A stretch of DNA of 64,000 nt from Marinifilum sp. N1E240. Lineage in GTDB: Bacteria; Bacteroidota; Bacteroidia; Bacteroidales; Marinifilaceae. Below are positions 29,236 through 38,458 of the stretch, in pieces. The DNA lies in the NCBI RefSeq assembly GCF_009295825.1, contig NZ_WHKF01000005.1, forward strand, positions 62,001 through 126,000. Direction: 5' to 3'. The translations under genes and the position numbers were made by a program. Position 1 is the stretch's first letter, and the number at the start of each line of letters is the position of its first letter. The notes under the pieces were generated by a model. It made no database searches. It saw nothing but the letters and a program-made list of their open reading frames with translations, and was not told the DNA's origin.

Positions 29236-30360
29236 ATGCAATTCAAAAATATATATGGTCACGATGCCGTAAAGCAACGTTTCATTCAAACAGTAAAAGA
29301 AAACAGAGTTAGTCATGCACAATTGCTAATTGGACCAAAAGGAGTTGGTAAACTCTCTATGGCTATTGCTTTTGCACAATACGTTTCATGTCTCGATAAA
29401 AAAGACAATGATTCTTGTGGTGTTTGTTCTTCCTGCAAGAAATACGAAAAATTAATTCACCCCGATTTACACTTTGTATTTCCTGTTGTTAAAGGGAAAG
29501 GCTTTACAAATCCGGTAAGCGATAATTTTATTGATTCCTGGCGAACACAGATTTTTACTGATCCTTATTTTGATATTGGTGATTGGTACAGAACCATTGG
29601 CGTTGATAATGCGCAAGGAATGATTTATTCTACTGAAAGTAATGAAATCATTAGAAAACTAAATCTAAAAACTTATGAGTCAGAATACAAAATAATGATC
29701 ATTTGGTTGCCGGAAAAAATGCATACTTCATGTGCCAATAAATTGTTGAAGATGATTGAAGAACCACCGGCAAAAACATTGTTTTTTATGGTGGCTGAAG
29801 AGCCTGAAAAAATCATTCAAACCATTTTATCCAGAACACAATTGGTGAAAATCCCACCAATAGAATCTAAAGCTTTGGCTCAGGCAGTCGATAAAGAATT
29901 CAACTTATCGACACAAGAACTGGAAAATGTTGTTCGTTTGTCTGAAGGGAGCTATAGAAAAGCAAGAATCTTGATTGAAAATTCAGAAGACAATGCTTTC
30001 AATTTTGAAAATTTTGTTGCCATAATGCGTCATTGCTACGCTCGAAAAGTGATGGATATTATGGAATGGGCTGAAGATATTTCGTCGATTGGGCGAGAAA
30101 GGCAAAAAGGTTTTTTGAATTACTGTGTTCGAATGATTCGCGAGAACTTCATTCTCAATTTAAAACAACCTAAAATGGTTTATTTAAGTGGGGAGGAAAT
30201 GAATTTCTCACAACGTTTTTCACCATTTATCAATGAAGAAAATGTTTGGATGATTTCCGATGAACTTTCAAAAGCCTATAATGACATTGAAAGAAATGCA
30301 AATGCGAAGATTGTATTTCTTGATTTAGGCTTGAAGTTGGTTAAATTATTGAGACCTTAA
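29236..30360 (+). CDS. holB: DNA polymerase III delta' subunit
   Basis: A 374-residue clamp-loader subunit. The Walker A region GPKGVGKLSMAIAFA is at residues ~33-47, the zinc-module Cys set C-x8-C-x2-C-x2-C (CLDKKDNDSCGVCSSC) follows, and the SRTQLVKIPPI sensor-type stretch is near residue 198. It acts with the delta and DnaX subunits to open the beta clamp at replication forks. It is followed by ricT and gldH, a neighbourhood I recognise from other Bacteroidota. Confidence 0.9.
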   Translation: MQFKNIYGHDAVKQRFIQTVKENRVSHAQLLIGPKGVGKLSMAIAFAQYVSCLDKKDNDSCGVCSSCKKYEKLIHPDLHFVFPVVKGKGFTNPVSDNFIDSWRTQIFTDPYFDIGDWYRTIGVDNAQGMIYSTESNEIIRKLNLKTYESEYKIMIIWLPEKMHTSCANKLLKMIEEPPAKTLFFMVAEEPEKIIQTILSRTQLVKIPPIESKALAQAVDKEFNLSTQELENVVRLSEGSYRKARILIENSEDNAFNFENFVAIMRHCYARKVMDIMEWAEDISSIGRERQKGFLNYCVRMIRENFILNLKQPKMVYLSGEEMNFSQRFSPFINEENVWMISDELSKAYNDIERNANAKIVFLDLGLKLVKLLRP

Positions 30361-30454
30361 AACACAATAATTATCCGATTTAATTACCTTTAAAGGTTTG
30401 TAAATTAAATTCGCTAATTTTGCGGTCGATTATCGACTAATAATCAATATACAT

Positions 30455-31609
30455 ATGATAGAAAATAAGGAACCAAAAGGGAAATGCGGAGGTTGCGCAT
30501 CCAATAAGCAGGATCATAGACTGCTGGCTGGGAAGCTGGATGTTTATGATTGGTTAAAAGATGTTCCTGAAAGTGCACTATGTCCTGATGTTGTTGAAGT
30601 AAAATTTAAAAATACCCGTAAGGGATTCTATTCAAATTCGAATCAATTAAGATTACAAAGAGGTGATGTTATCGCTGTAGAAGCGTCGCCAGGACACGAT
30701 ATAGGTATTGTTTCGTTAACAGGTGATTTGGTTGTTGAGCAAATGCGCAAGCAAAAACTTGATCCAAACACATACGAAGCAAAAAAGATTTACAGAAAAG
30801 CGAAACCTGTAGATATCGAAAAATGGCATGAAGCCATTGCACTGGAACACAAAACCATGATTAAAGCTCGCCAAATATCAGCTGAATTAAAGCTGAATAT
30901 GAAAATTGGTGATGTTGAATATCAGGGAGACAAGACAAAGGCAATTTTTTACTACATCGCTGATGATAGAGTTGACTTTAGACAGCTAATTAAAGTTTTA
31001 GCTGAGCAATTTAAAATTAGAATTGAAATGCGCCAAATTGGTGCTCGTCAGGAGGCTGGTAGAATTGGTGGAATAGGTCCTTGTGGACGAGAATTGTGCT
31101 GTTCTACATGGATTACCAATTTTGTTTCGGTTACGACAAATGCTGCTCGTTACCAGGAAATATCATTGAATCCGCAGAAATTAGCAGGACAATGTGGTAA
31201 ATTAAAATGCTGTTTAAATTTTGAGTTAGATTGCTATATCGATGCTCAGAAAGATTTTCCAAATACCAATATTCCTCTTGAAACCAAGGATGGAACTGCC
31301 TTTCATCAGAAAACAGACATCTTTAAAAGAGTTATGTGGTATTCTTTCGACAAGTTTAGTACAATGAATTTATTTCAGGTTTCGGTTGACCGAGTGAAAG
31401 AGATTGTTAAATTAAACAAGAAGGGTGTTAAGGTTGATCAACTGGTTACAGAGAAAGAAGTAGTAGCTAAAAAAGCTCCGGATTATGAGAATGTAGTAGG
31501 GCAGGATAGTCTGAATCGTTTTGATAAAAAAGACAATCCAAACAAACGAAAAGGAAAAAGAAAGTTCCGTCGTAAGCCAAGAAAAACGAACAAACCAGTA
31601 AAAAAATAA
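30455..31609 (+). CDS. ricT: PSP1-domain protein RicT-like
   Basis: A 384-residue protein with a central PSP1 domain (RGDVIAVEASPGHDIGIVSLTG near residue 70) and the conserved Cys-rich stretch GGIGPCGRELCCSTW plus GQCGKLKCCLNFE around residues 205-265, which in RicT/YaaT bind a metal cluster and RNA-processing partners. An N-terminal KCGGCASN motif and a basic tail of about 25 residues rich in Lys/Arg are added. In Bacillus the homologue is part of the Ric complex guiding RNase Y; the Bacteroidota role is inferred only. Confidence 0.88.
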   Translation: MIENKEPKGKCGGCASNKQDHRLLAGKLDVYDWLKDVPESALCPDVVEVKFKNTRKGFYSNSNQLRLQRGDVIAVEASPGHDIGIVSLTGDLVVEQMRKQKLDPNTYEAKKIYRKAKPVDIEKWHEAIALEHKTMIKARQISAELKLNMKIGDVEYQGDKTKAIFYYIADDRVDFRQLIKVLAEQFKIRIEMRQIGARQEAGRIGGIGPCGRELCCSTWITNFVSVTTNAARYQEISLNPQKLAGQCGKLKCCLNFELDCYIDAQKDFPNTNIPLETKDGTAFHQKTDIFKRVMWYSFDKFSTMNLFQVSVDRVKEIVKLNKKGVKVDQLVTEKEVVAKKAPDYENVVGQDSLNRFDKKDNPNKRKGKRKFRRKPRKTNKPVKK

Positions 31610-31614
31610 GATAT

Positions 31615-31677
31615 CAGGAATTAAATAGTCGTTAAGTATAATAAGCTTAATGGCTATTTGATTTTATAGAATTCCTG
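31615..31677 (+). promoter_or_regulatory. Long bulged hairpin between ricT and gldH
   Basis: CAGGAATT (31615-31622) pairs with 31670-31677. Inside it, 14 bases (31623-31636) pair with 31646-31659 through AAATAG/CTATTT, a three-base GU-containing step and TTAAG/CTTAA. A ten-base bulge (31660-31669) interrupts the 3' side. There is no T run after it, so it does not look like a simple terminator. It may cap the ricT transcript or act as a leader for gldH. Confidence 0.5.
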
Positions 31678-31817
31678 AAGTTTAGCAGGAGTTCGTATAA
31701 TAATGAAATTCATAAATATGAAACGAACATGCAAGTTTAATTATCCATTGATTTACAATGAGATGATTGAATTTAGTTGTGAGTTCCATGTGACCATTGA
31801 AAGATAAATTTAAACAC

Positions 31818-32291
31818 ATGAAACAACTGATTTGGATTTGTTGCTTTATTGTTAGCTGCTTTTCAATTGCATCTTGCGATTCTAATAGGGTGTACGAACA
31901 TTATGAGAAAATTCCAGATTATAAATGGAATATGGAAAATGTTCTTCGTTTTGAAGTGGATATAACAGATACCATTAGCTCACACAATCTTTATTTAAAT
32001 GTGAGAAATTCTGGAGCTTATGCTTTTAGTAATATGTGGCTGTTCGTTAAGAAAACAAATCCTGATGGAATAACTGCTGAGGAAAAGTTTGAGTGTACGC
32101 TTGCATCGGAAAAAGGAGAATGGTATGGAAGTGGATTTGGTGATATTTTTGATTTACAAATACCATACAAGCAACATGTTGTGTTTCCAAAATCGGGCAC
32201 TTACATTTTCGAAATAGTTCAGGGAATGCGTGTTGAAGAGTTAGAGAATGTGGTTAATGTAGGTATTCGTATAGAAAAAGCAAATAAATAA
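31818..32291 (+). CDS. gldH: Gliding motility lipoprotein GldH
   Basis: A 157-residue lipoprotein (signal peptide with lipobox SIASC, Cys at about residue 20). The protein matches GldH: YEHYEKIPDYKWN near the start of the mature part, FEVDITDTISSHNLYLNVRN, and the later GDIFDLQIPYKQHVVFPKSGTYIFE region. GldH is required for gliding and type IX-dependent secretion in Flavobacterium. The upstream in-frame TTG at 31797 is rejected because ATG 31818 starts a proper signal peptide. trmB follows after 15 bp. Confidence 0.9.
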   Translation: MKQLIWICCFIVSCFSIASCDSNRVYEHYEKIPDYKWNMENVLRFEVDITDTISSHNLYLNVRNSGAYAFSNMWLFVKKTNPDGITAEEKFECTLASEKGEWYGSGFGDIFDLQIPYKQHVVFPKSGTYIFEIVQGMRVEELENVVNVGIRIEKANK

Positions 32292-32306
32292 AAGTAGCGA
32301 TTAATC

Positions 32307-33050
32307 GTGGGAAAGAATAAATTACAGCGCTTTGCTGATATGGAGACATTTGATAATGTATTTCAACCAACTCATAACGAAGTTTGGGAAAATGATTATC
32401 AGTACAAAGGAAAATGGAATAAAGAGGTATTCAAAAACGACAATCCAATTGTATTAGAAGTTGGTTGTGGTAAAGGTGAATATTCAGTAGGCTTGGCTCG
32501 AAAATTTCCAGATAAAAATTTTATTGGAATTGATATAAAAGGCTCAAGAATGTGGTGTGGAGCAAAAACTGCTTTAGAGGAAAATCTAAATAATGTTGGC
32601 TTTATCAGAACAAAAGCTGAGTTGTTAGAATCAATCTTCGAGTCAGGAGAAATTGCTGAAATTTGGATTACTTTTCCTGATCCCCAAATGAAAAAAGTGA
32701 GGAAGAGATTAACAGGAACCAAGTTTTTAAAATTGTATTCTAATCTATTAACACAAGATGGAATCATTCATTTGAAAACGGATAGTAATTTCTTGTACGA
32801 ATATACTTCATACGTAATTAAGGAGAATTCTCTTGCTGTAGATGTTGATACAAATGATTTGTATAACTCAGATATTGCCGATGATATTCTTTCAATTAGA
32901 ACGTTTTATGAGCAGCAATTTTTGGATAGAGGAATTCCAATCAAGTATCAGAAATTTATGTTGGAAGGAAAATCGGAATTTATAGAACCTGATGTTGAAA
33001 TTGAGTTAGATTCTTACAGAAGTTTTGGAAGAGACAAACGAAAAGAGTAA
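32307..33050 (+). CDS. trmB: tRNA (guanine-N7-)-methyltransferase
   Basis: A 247-residue SAM-dependent enzyme methylating G46 of tRNAs. The SAM motif EVGCGKGEYSVGLARKFP is near residue 50, the family stretch ITFPDPQMKKVRKRL near residue 120 and the C-terminal LDSYRSFGRDKRKE end the protein. A GTG start (32307) is used; the following GKNKLQRFAD is the expected N-terminus. The next gene starts on the base after this stop, which suggests translational coupling. Confidence 0.94.
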   Translation: MGKNKLQRFADMETFDNVFQPTHNEVWENDYQYKGKWNKEVFKNDNPIVLEVGCGKGEYSVGLARKFPDKNFIGIDIKGSRMWCGAKTALEENLNNVGFIRTKAELLESIFESGEIAEIWITFPDPQMKKVRKRLTGTKFLKLYSNLLTQDGIIHLKTDSNFLYEYTSYVIKENSLAVDVDTNDLYNSDIADDILSIRTFYEQQFLDRGIPIKYQKFMLEGKSEFIEPDVEIELDSYRSFGRDKRKE

Positions 33051-33389
33051 ATGTCTGAATTGTACGATAGAATTTATGAAGTAGTTCGGCTTATACCAGC
33101 TGGGAGAGCCACAAGTTATGGTGCAATAGCTAAATTTGTAGGTTCGCCTCGTGGTTCTCGAATGGTTGGCTGGGCAATGAATCAATCACATGCTAGTAGT
33201 GAATATACTCCTGCTCACCGAGTGGTTAATCGTTTGGGAATGCTTTCGGGTAGACATCATTTTCCTGGTGAAAATTTAATGCAAGAATTACTGGAAAATG
33301 AAGGAATTGTAGTGATTGATGATCAAATTCAAGACTTCGAAAAAATATTCTGGGACCCAATGAAAGAACTTGACTGGGATTCTATTTGA
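33051..33389 (+). CDS. Alkyltransferase-like (ATL) protein, MGMT fold without active Cys
   Basis: A 112-residue protein covering only the C-terminal DNA-binding domain of O6-alkylguanine alkyltransferases. It has ATSYGAIAKFVGSPRGSRMVGWAMNQ, which is the helix-turn-helix and arginine-finger region, but where active MGMT has PCHRV it has PAHRVVNR, so the acceptor Cys is replaced by Ala. Such ATL proteins bind alkylated bases and hand them to nucleotide excision repair. It is directly coupled to trmB and is followed by mrp after 67 bp. Confidence 0.88.
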   Translation: MSELYDRIYEVVRLIPAGRATSYGAIAKFVGSPRGSRMVGWAMNQSHASSEYTPAHRVVNRLGMLSGRHHFPGENLMQELLENEGIVVIDDQIQDFEKIFWDPMKELDWDSI

Positions 33390-33456
33390 ATTGATTCTAA
33401 ATATGTACCTTTGTGAGTATTCTATTTTAATAATAAGAACAAAATTTTCATAAATC

Positions 33457-34554
33457 ATGAGTTATACTCAAAAACAAGTTACGGACGCTTTGCGTTTAGT
33501 GCACTATCCGGGTTCCGATAAGGATATCATGGGTTTGGATATGGTTCGTAATATAAAGATTGAAGGAAAGAAAATTGGTTTCGATTTGGTTTTCCAAAAA
33601 TCAGATGATGTCAATATTATTCCTTTAAAAAAGGCTTGTGTTTCTGCAATTCTTAAGTTTGTTGATAAGGAAGCAGAGATTAAGGGAAATATTAAAGTTA
33701 AGGCTGTTCATGTAGTTGAAGAGGCTGGTGTTCTTCCTAATGTTACCAATATTATTGCGGTTGCATCGGGTAAAGGAGGAGTTGGAAAATCTACGGTTTC
33801 TTCGAATTTAGCTGTTGCTTTGGCCAAAGCGGGAGCTAAAGTTGGTTTGATTGACGCTGATATTTTTGGTCCTTCGGTGCCTAAAATGTTTGGTTCAGAA
33901 ACTGCGAAGCCAAATCTAATTCAGATTGATGGCAAAGATATGATCGAGCCTCATGAGAAGTATGGTGTTAAGATGTTGTCAATCGGATTTTTTGTTGATC
34001 CGGCGCAAGCAACAGTTTGGAGAGGTCCAATGGCTTCGAATGCCTTAAAACAAATGATTGAAGAAGGTAACTGGGGAGAATTAGACTATGTACTAATTGA
34101 TTTACCACCAGGAACCAGCGATATTCATCTAACTTTGGTGCAAACCGTTCCGGTTACAGGAGCTATTGTGGTAAGTACACCACAGGATGTTGCTTTGGCT
34201 GATGCTATTAAAGGAATCAATATGTTCGAAGGTGCTGGTGTAAATGTACCAGTTTTAGGTATGGTTGAAAATATGGCTTGGTTTACTCCAGCTGAATTAC
34301 CAGATAATAAATATTACATTTTTGGTAAAGATGGATGTAAAAAACTGGCAGAAGAAAAAGGCTTGGATCTTTTAGGTCAAATTCCAATTGTTCAAAGTAT
34401 TCGTGAAGGTGGTGATAATGGTACGCCAGCCGCTGTAAATGGAGACTCTGTTACAGGAATGGCTTTTGCCGATTTAGCAGCTAAACTTCAATCTGTTGTA
34501 AGTAATAGAAATGAAAAATTAGATCCTACAAAAAAAGTTCAGATAACTAGATAA
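33457..34554 (+). CDS. Mrp/NBP35-family iron-sulfur carrier ATPase
   Basis: A 365-residue P-loop protein (also called ApbC). The N-terminal ~85 residues form the MIP18/DUF59-like domain, and the deviant Walker A ASGKGGVGKSTVSSNLA begins near residue 103, followed by LIDADIFGPSVPKMFG and DYVLIDLPPGTSDIHLTLVQ. It loads iron-sulfur clusters onto target proteins. The Cys-x2-Cys seen in some relatives is not obvious here. It ends with a strong terminator. Confidence 0.92.
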   Translation: MSYTQKQVTDALRLVHYPGSDKDIMGLDMVRNIKIEGKKIGFDLVFQKSDDVNIIPLKKACVSAILKFVDKEAEIKGNIKVKAVHVVEEAGVLPNVTNIIAVASGKGGVGKSTVSSNLAVALAKAGAKVGLIDADIFGPSVPKMFGSETAKPNLIQIDGKDMIEPHEKYGVKMLSIGFFVDPAQATVWRGPMASNALKQMIEEGNWGELDYVLIDLPPGTSDIHLTLVQTVPVTGAIVVSTPQDVALADAIKGINMFEGAGVNVPVLGMVENMAWFTPAELPDNKYYIFGKDGCKKLAEEKGLDLLGQIPIVQSIREGGDNGTPAAVNGDSVTGMAFADLAAKLQSVVSNRNEKLDPTKKVQITR

Positions 34555-34576
34555 GATCGAAATTTACAGATATTTT

Positions 34577-34603
34577 AAAAGGAGCTTTTTAGCTCCTTTT
34601 TTT
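34577..34603 (+). terminator. Terminator after mrp
   Basis: Stem AAAAGGAGCT / AGCTCCTTTT with a four-base loop, then more T. Confidence 0.9.
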
Positions 34604-34807
34604 ATTTCACTTAAATAAGGGTATTTTTAAAAAGTTTTAATAATTTTCAGATTGAATAAAATAAAACCTCATTGATAGCTGTTATACATTTTTAGGTTGA
34701 AGTATCTTGAAAATATTAATTGTAATTGTTGGGTAAATATTAGTCAATAAATAACATAGAGGTTTTAATCAATAACGAATCGTTTTTATCATACAAAACA
34801 TATAGTC

Positions 34808-37800
34808 TTGACTCGAACAAACATTCAAAAAGCTTTACTGATAGTATTCTGTTTAATATTTGCTTTTGCTTGCTCTAATCAAAAGAACACTTTTGTTAGC
34901 AGACAATATCATGCGCTTACGACTCATTATAACGTTTATTTTAACGGTAAGGAAAGCCTCAAAGAGGGTGAACTAAAAATTGAAAATGGTATTCAGGAGA
35001 ATTACACCAGATTGTTTCCTGTGTTTGAATATCAGAATGTATCGGCAAGAGCATTGTCTTTTTCAAGTATGGATCGCGTTTTAGAAAAAGCTACGAAGGC
35101 GATTAAAATTCATTCCATTACCAGAAAACCAAAACGTAAAAAGAACAATAAATCTGAAAAGTATAAGGAATTTAGAAAGAAAAAGGAATACAACAATTGG
35201 ATTGACGATTGTTATCTGCTTATTGGTAAAGCACAATTTTACAAGGGAGAGTATCATGTTTCGGAGAAAGCATTTGATTTTATCTTGAGAGAATATCCCG
35301 ATTCGGAATTGGTACCTGAAGCTAAATTGTGGAAAGCGACTAGTTTGATCGATAGAGGTGAATTTATTGCTGGAACGGAAATTTTGGAACGATTATCGAG
35401 CGAAAATGAGCTGACTAAAGAAGATCTATTGAGAATTTCAGCATTAAATGCAGACGCTGCAATTCGTCAGAATGAACTGGAGGATGCGATTCCTCATTTG
35501 GAAAGATGTACAGCTTTATCAAAAAATAAAAAGAAGAAAGCACGTTACTTTTATCTATTAGCCCAAATTCATCAAAAAACAGGAAATCCAAGTCAGGCAT
35601 CAAGAGCTTTTCAAGAACTAATTGATTTGAATGCCAGTTATGAAATGACTTTTAATGCAAAAATTAGCAGAGCACTTTCGTATACTGGAAACGAAAATGG
35701 TGAGGAGATTAGAAAAGGTCTGAGAAAAATGCTTCGTGATGAGAAGAACAATGAATATCAGGATCAGATCTATTATGCCATGGCTGAAATGGATGTTATT
35801 GATGAGGATATGGAATCTGCAATTCCAAATTACTGGAAATCAACAAAAGTTTCTTTGTTTAATGAAAATCAAAAAGCAATATCATTCTTAAAGTTGGGTG
35901 ACTACTATTTTGGTGAAGAAACTTACCCAAAGGCTCAAATGTGTTATGATAGCTCAATGACTTATTTGGGAAGAGATTATCCAAACTATGCGGTTCTATC
36001 AAAACGAGTTGGAAACTTGACCGAATTGGTGAACAACTTAAATATGGTTGTTCGTGAGGATAGTTTGCAGCGTGTTGCTTTAATGAGCCAACCAGATAGA
36101 GATAAGTTGATTAGCGGTATTATACAGAAAATAAACGACAAAGAAAGAGAGGAAAGGTTAAGAGAGTCTGAAGCTCAATCTGATAGAGCCTTTTTTGCGC
36201 AAAACAATATGTTGGGTAACAATTCAAGAGCTGGATCTTCTAGTCAGGGGAATTGGTATTTCTACAATCCAACCAATATTGGTATCGGTAAATCCGATTT
36301 TCAACGCAAGTGGGGACGTAGAAAACTGGAAGATAATTGGAGAAGAAAAAATAAATCTACTTTTACAATTGAGGATGAGGAACTCGCTTTGGAAGGAGAT
36401 CAGGGAGATGGAGTAAGTTCTCAGTCGAAAAAGAAGGATTTAAAATCGCGAGATTATTATTTGAATGATCTGCCAATGACCAAAGCAGCAATGGTAAAAT
36501 CCAATGAAAGAATCATGAAAGGTTTGTATCAGGCTGGCTTGGTTTACGAGGAGAAATTGTTGAATAACGAAAAGGCTTTGGAAAGTATGATCCGCTTACT
36601 GGAGAGATTTCCAGATAATCCTTATTTGCTTTCAGCTTACTATCATTGCTACTCGCTAAACAAAGCTCAAGGAAATTCTGCTGAAGCCAATAGGTTTAAA
36701 CAAATGATTTTAACGGAATTTGAAGGGAGTGAGTATGCTAAAGCGCTAAACGATCCAAATTACCGCTCTAAAATCGATGCTGAAGATCAAAAGGCGAATA
36801 ATTTGTATGCTCAAGCTTACGAAGATTTTCAGAATTACTATTATTTTCGGGTTGTTAGACTTTGTAATGAAGGGCTTCTACGATATCCGGAAAGTGAATT
36901 ACGACCTCGTTTCTTATTCTTAAGATCGCTTAGTATCGGTAGAACTCAAAAAGCGAATAATTTTAAACAGTCGCTAGAACAAGTAATCGAAGCGAATCCA
37001 AGCAAGGAGATTGAACAAACTGCAAAATCGATTATTGCTGGTTTAGATAAGGGAGCCAAACCTGTTATTTATACAAGAAAGGATATGGAATTGGCAAGAC
37101 AAAATCGATTACTTCGCAATTGGAGAATTGAAGAACAACAGGCAATGGTTGAAATTGAAGGCAAAGGAGAGAAAAAGCCAGAAATTAAAGCATTGTACAA
37201 GTTTAAAACGGAGGAGGAGCATTATTTTGTTTTGATGTTCTCAAAAAAAGATGGAGATCCAAACAGAAGTTTATTTAATGTTTCGCGATACAATTCAGAT
37301 GCTTACAATAATCGAACTTTTAAAGTTGACCGACTTTCTTTGGATAAAGAACAGATAATGATTTTAGTGAAAGGTTTAAAGGACAAGACAGATGCTTTAA
37401 ATTATTTTAATGGAATTATCACAAGCAATAAAGCTTTTAAAGGATTAGAAGATGTTGATTACCGCAATTTTGTGATTTCTGAGTCGAATTTTGCTGTGTT
37501 AAAACAAAGTAAAGCAGTAGAGCAATATCTTGACTTTTATACCAAAAGCTATTTTGATATAGAGCGCAAAGCTAAAAAGGAAACGGTTAAACGAAAAGGA
37601 AAATTAGTTTCGGTTAATTCCAATTTGGATTCATTAAAATTTGAAATGGATGCCAAAGACAACCATAAGTTTATCATTCTGGTACCGGTTCGTAAAATAA
37701 ACATTGGCAAGCTAAGAACGGATATTTACAATCATGATAAAGATTACAGTGTATTAAGAGAACAGTACGATGCTGATTTGAATATGATTGTAGTGAACAA

Positions 37801-38389
37801 CATTGGAACCAAATCCGATGCGATGAAATACTTTAGAAATTTGGTGACTGATAATGCAGTATATGCTCAACTCGAAAGTGTTGATTATAGAAATTTCATA
37901 ATCAGTGAAGAAAATTTCAAAAATTTCTATGTAAATAAAACATTGTTCCCATATCTCGATTTCTTTAAGAAAAACTATTTGGATGCAAATGATGTTGCTC
38001 CTGTTAAAAAGGAAAAAGTATTGGTTGATGATGGCTTGTATAAATACAATGAAGATCTGCCGCATTACTTTGCTTTAGTATATTCTACCGAGAATGTAAA
38101 TCGCAAGCAATTGTTGAGTGGCATAAAGAGATACAATACTCGAAGCCTAAAAGTTGAGGTTAGAAATTTAGACGACAATCGTGAGATATTATTGGTAACA
38201 AATATGCGAAACAAAAAGCAGGCTATGATGTACTTTAGAGCCATAGTTACTAATCGTGAATTGTTTGCACCTGTTGAAAAAGTTGGGTATCGTAATTTTG
38301 TGATATCAGATGAGAACTTGAAAGAATTTATGAAGGATGGAGATCCGGCAGTTTATCTGCAGTTCTTTAAAAAGTACTATTTGAAATAG
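34808..38389 (+). CDS. SprE/PorW-like type IX secretion lipoprotein with three C-terminal repeats
   Basis: A 1193-residue lipoprotein (signal peptide, lipobox FAFAC, Cys about residue 22). The N-terminal half carries TPR-like helices (KGEYHVSEKAFDFILREYP, EDAIPHLERC) and matches SprE/PorW, needed for type IX secretion and gliding. The C-terminal third holds three homologous blocks of roughly 110-120 residues, each ending in a YRNFVIS(E/D)xN-like motif and YLDFF/FKKYYL. It starts at TTG 34808; no ATG lies near and the signal peptide fits this start. It is longer than the Flavobacterium protein as I recall it (around 870 residues). porX follows, so the two genes probably work in the same pathway. 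Confidence 0.82.
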   Translation: MTRTNIQKALLIVFCLIFAFACSNQKNTFVSRQYHALTTHYNVYFNGKESLKEGELKIENGIQENYTRLFPVFEYQNVSARALSFSSMDRVLEKATKAIKIHSITRKPKRKKNNKSEKYKEFRKKKEYNNWIDDCYLLIGKAQFYKGEYHVSEKAFDFILREYPDSELVPEAKLWKATSLIDRGEFIAGTEILERLSSENELTKEDLLRISALNADAAIRQNELEDAIPHLERCTALSKNKKKKARYFYLLAQIHQKTGNPSQASRAFQELIDLNASYEMTFNAKISRALSYTGNENGEEIRKGLRKMLRDEKNNEYQDQIYYAMAEMDVIDEDMESAIPNYWKSTKVSLFNENQKAISFLKLGDYYFGEETYPKAQMCYDSSMTYLGRDYPNYAVLSKRVGNLTELVNNLNMVVREDSLQRVALMSQPDRDKLISGIIQKINDKEREERLRESEAQSDRAFFAQNNMLGNNSRAGSSSQGNWYFYNPTNIGIGKSDFQRKWGRRKLEDNWRRKNKSTFTIEDEELALEGDQGDGVSSQSKKKDLKSRDYYLNDLPMTKAAMVKSNERIMKGLYQAGLVYEEKLLNNEKALESMIRLLERFPDNPYLLSAYYHCYSLNKAQGNSAEANRFKQMILTEFEGSEYAKALNDPNYRSKIDAEDQKANNLYAQAYEDFQNYYYFRVVRLCNEGLLRYPESELRPRFLFLRSLSIGRTQKANNFKQSLEQVIEANPSKEIEQTAKSIIAGLDKGAKPVIYTRKDMELARQNRLLRNWRIEEQQAMVEIEGKGEKKPEIKALYKFKTEEEHYFVLMFSKKDGDPNRSLFNVSRYNSDAYNNRTFKVDRLSLDKEQIMILVKGLKDKTDALNYFNGIITSNKAFKGLEDVDYRNFVISESNFAVLKQSKAVEQYLDFYTKSYFDIERKAKKETVKRKGKLVSVNSNLDSLKFEMDAKDNHKFIILVPVRKINIGKLRTDIYNHDKDYSVLREQYDADLNMIVVNNIGTKSDAMKYFRNLVTDNAVYAQLESVDYRNFIISEENFKNFYVNKTLFPYLDFFKKNYLDANDVAPVKKEKVLVDDGLYKYNEDLPHYFALVYSTENVNRKQLLSGIKRYNTRSLKVEVRNLDDNREILLVTNMRNKKQAMMYFRAIVTNRELFAPVEKVGYRNFVISDENLKEFMKDGDPAVYLQFFKKYYLK

Positions 38390-38458
38390 AGCTGGTGAAA
38401 TAAATGTTTCAACTTGTCGTTAGCTTTAATATGTCGTGTTGAACTAAAATTGAAGAGT

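Noticed and set aside
30361-30454. TAATTTTG promoter before ricT
   Set aside because: A -7-like match is present near 30414-30421, but the nearest TTTG is only about 14 bases upstream, so I do not list it.
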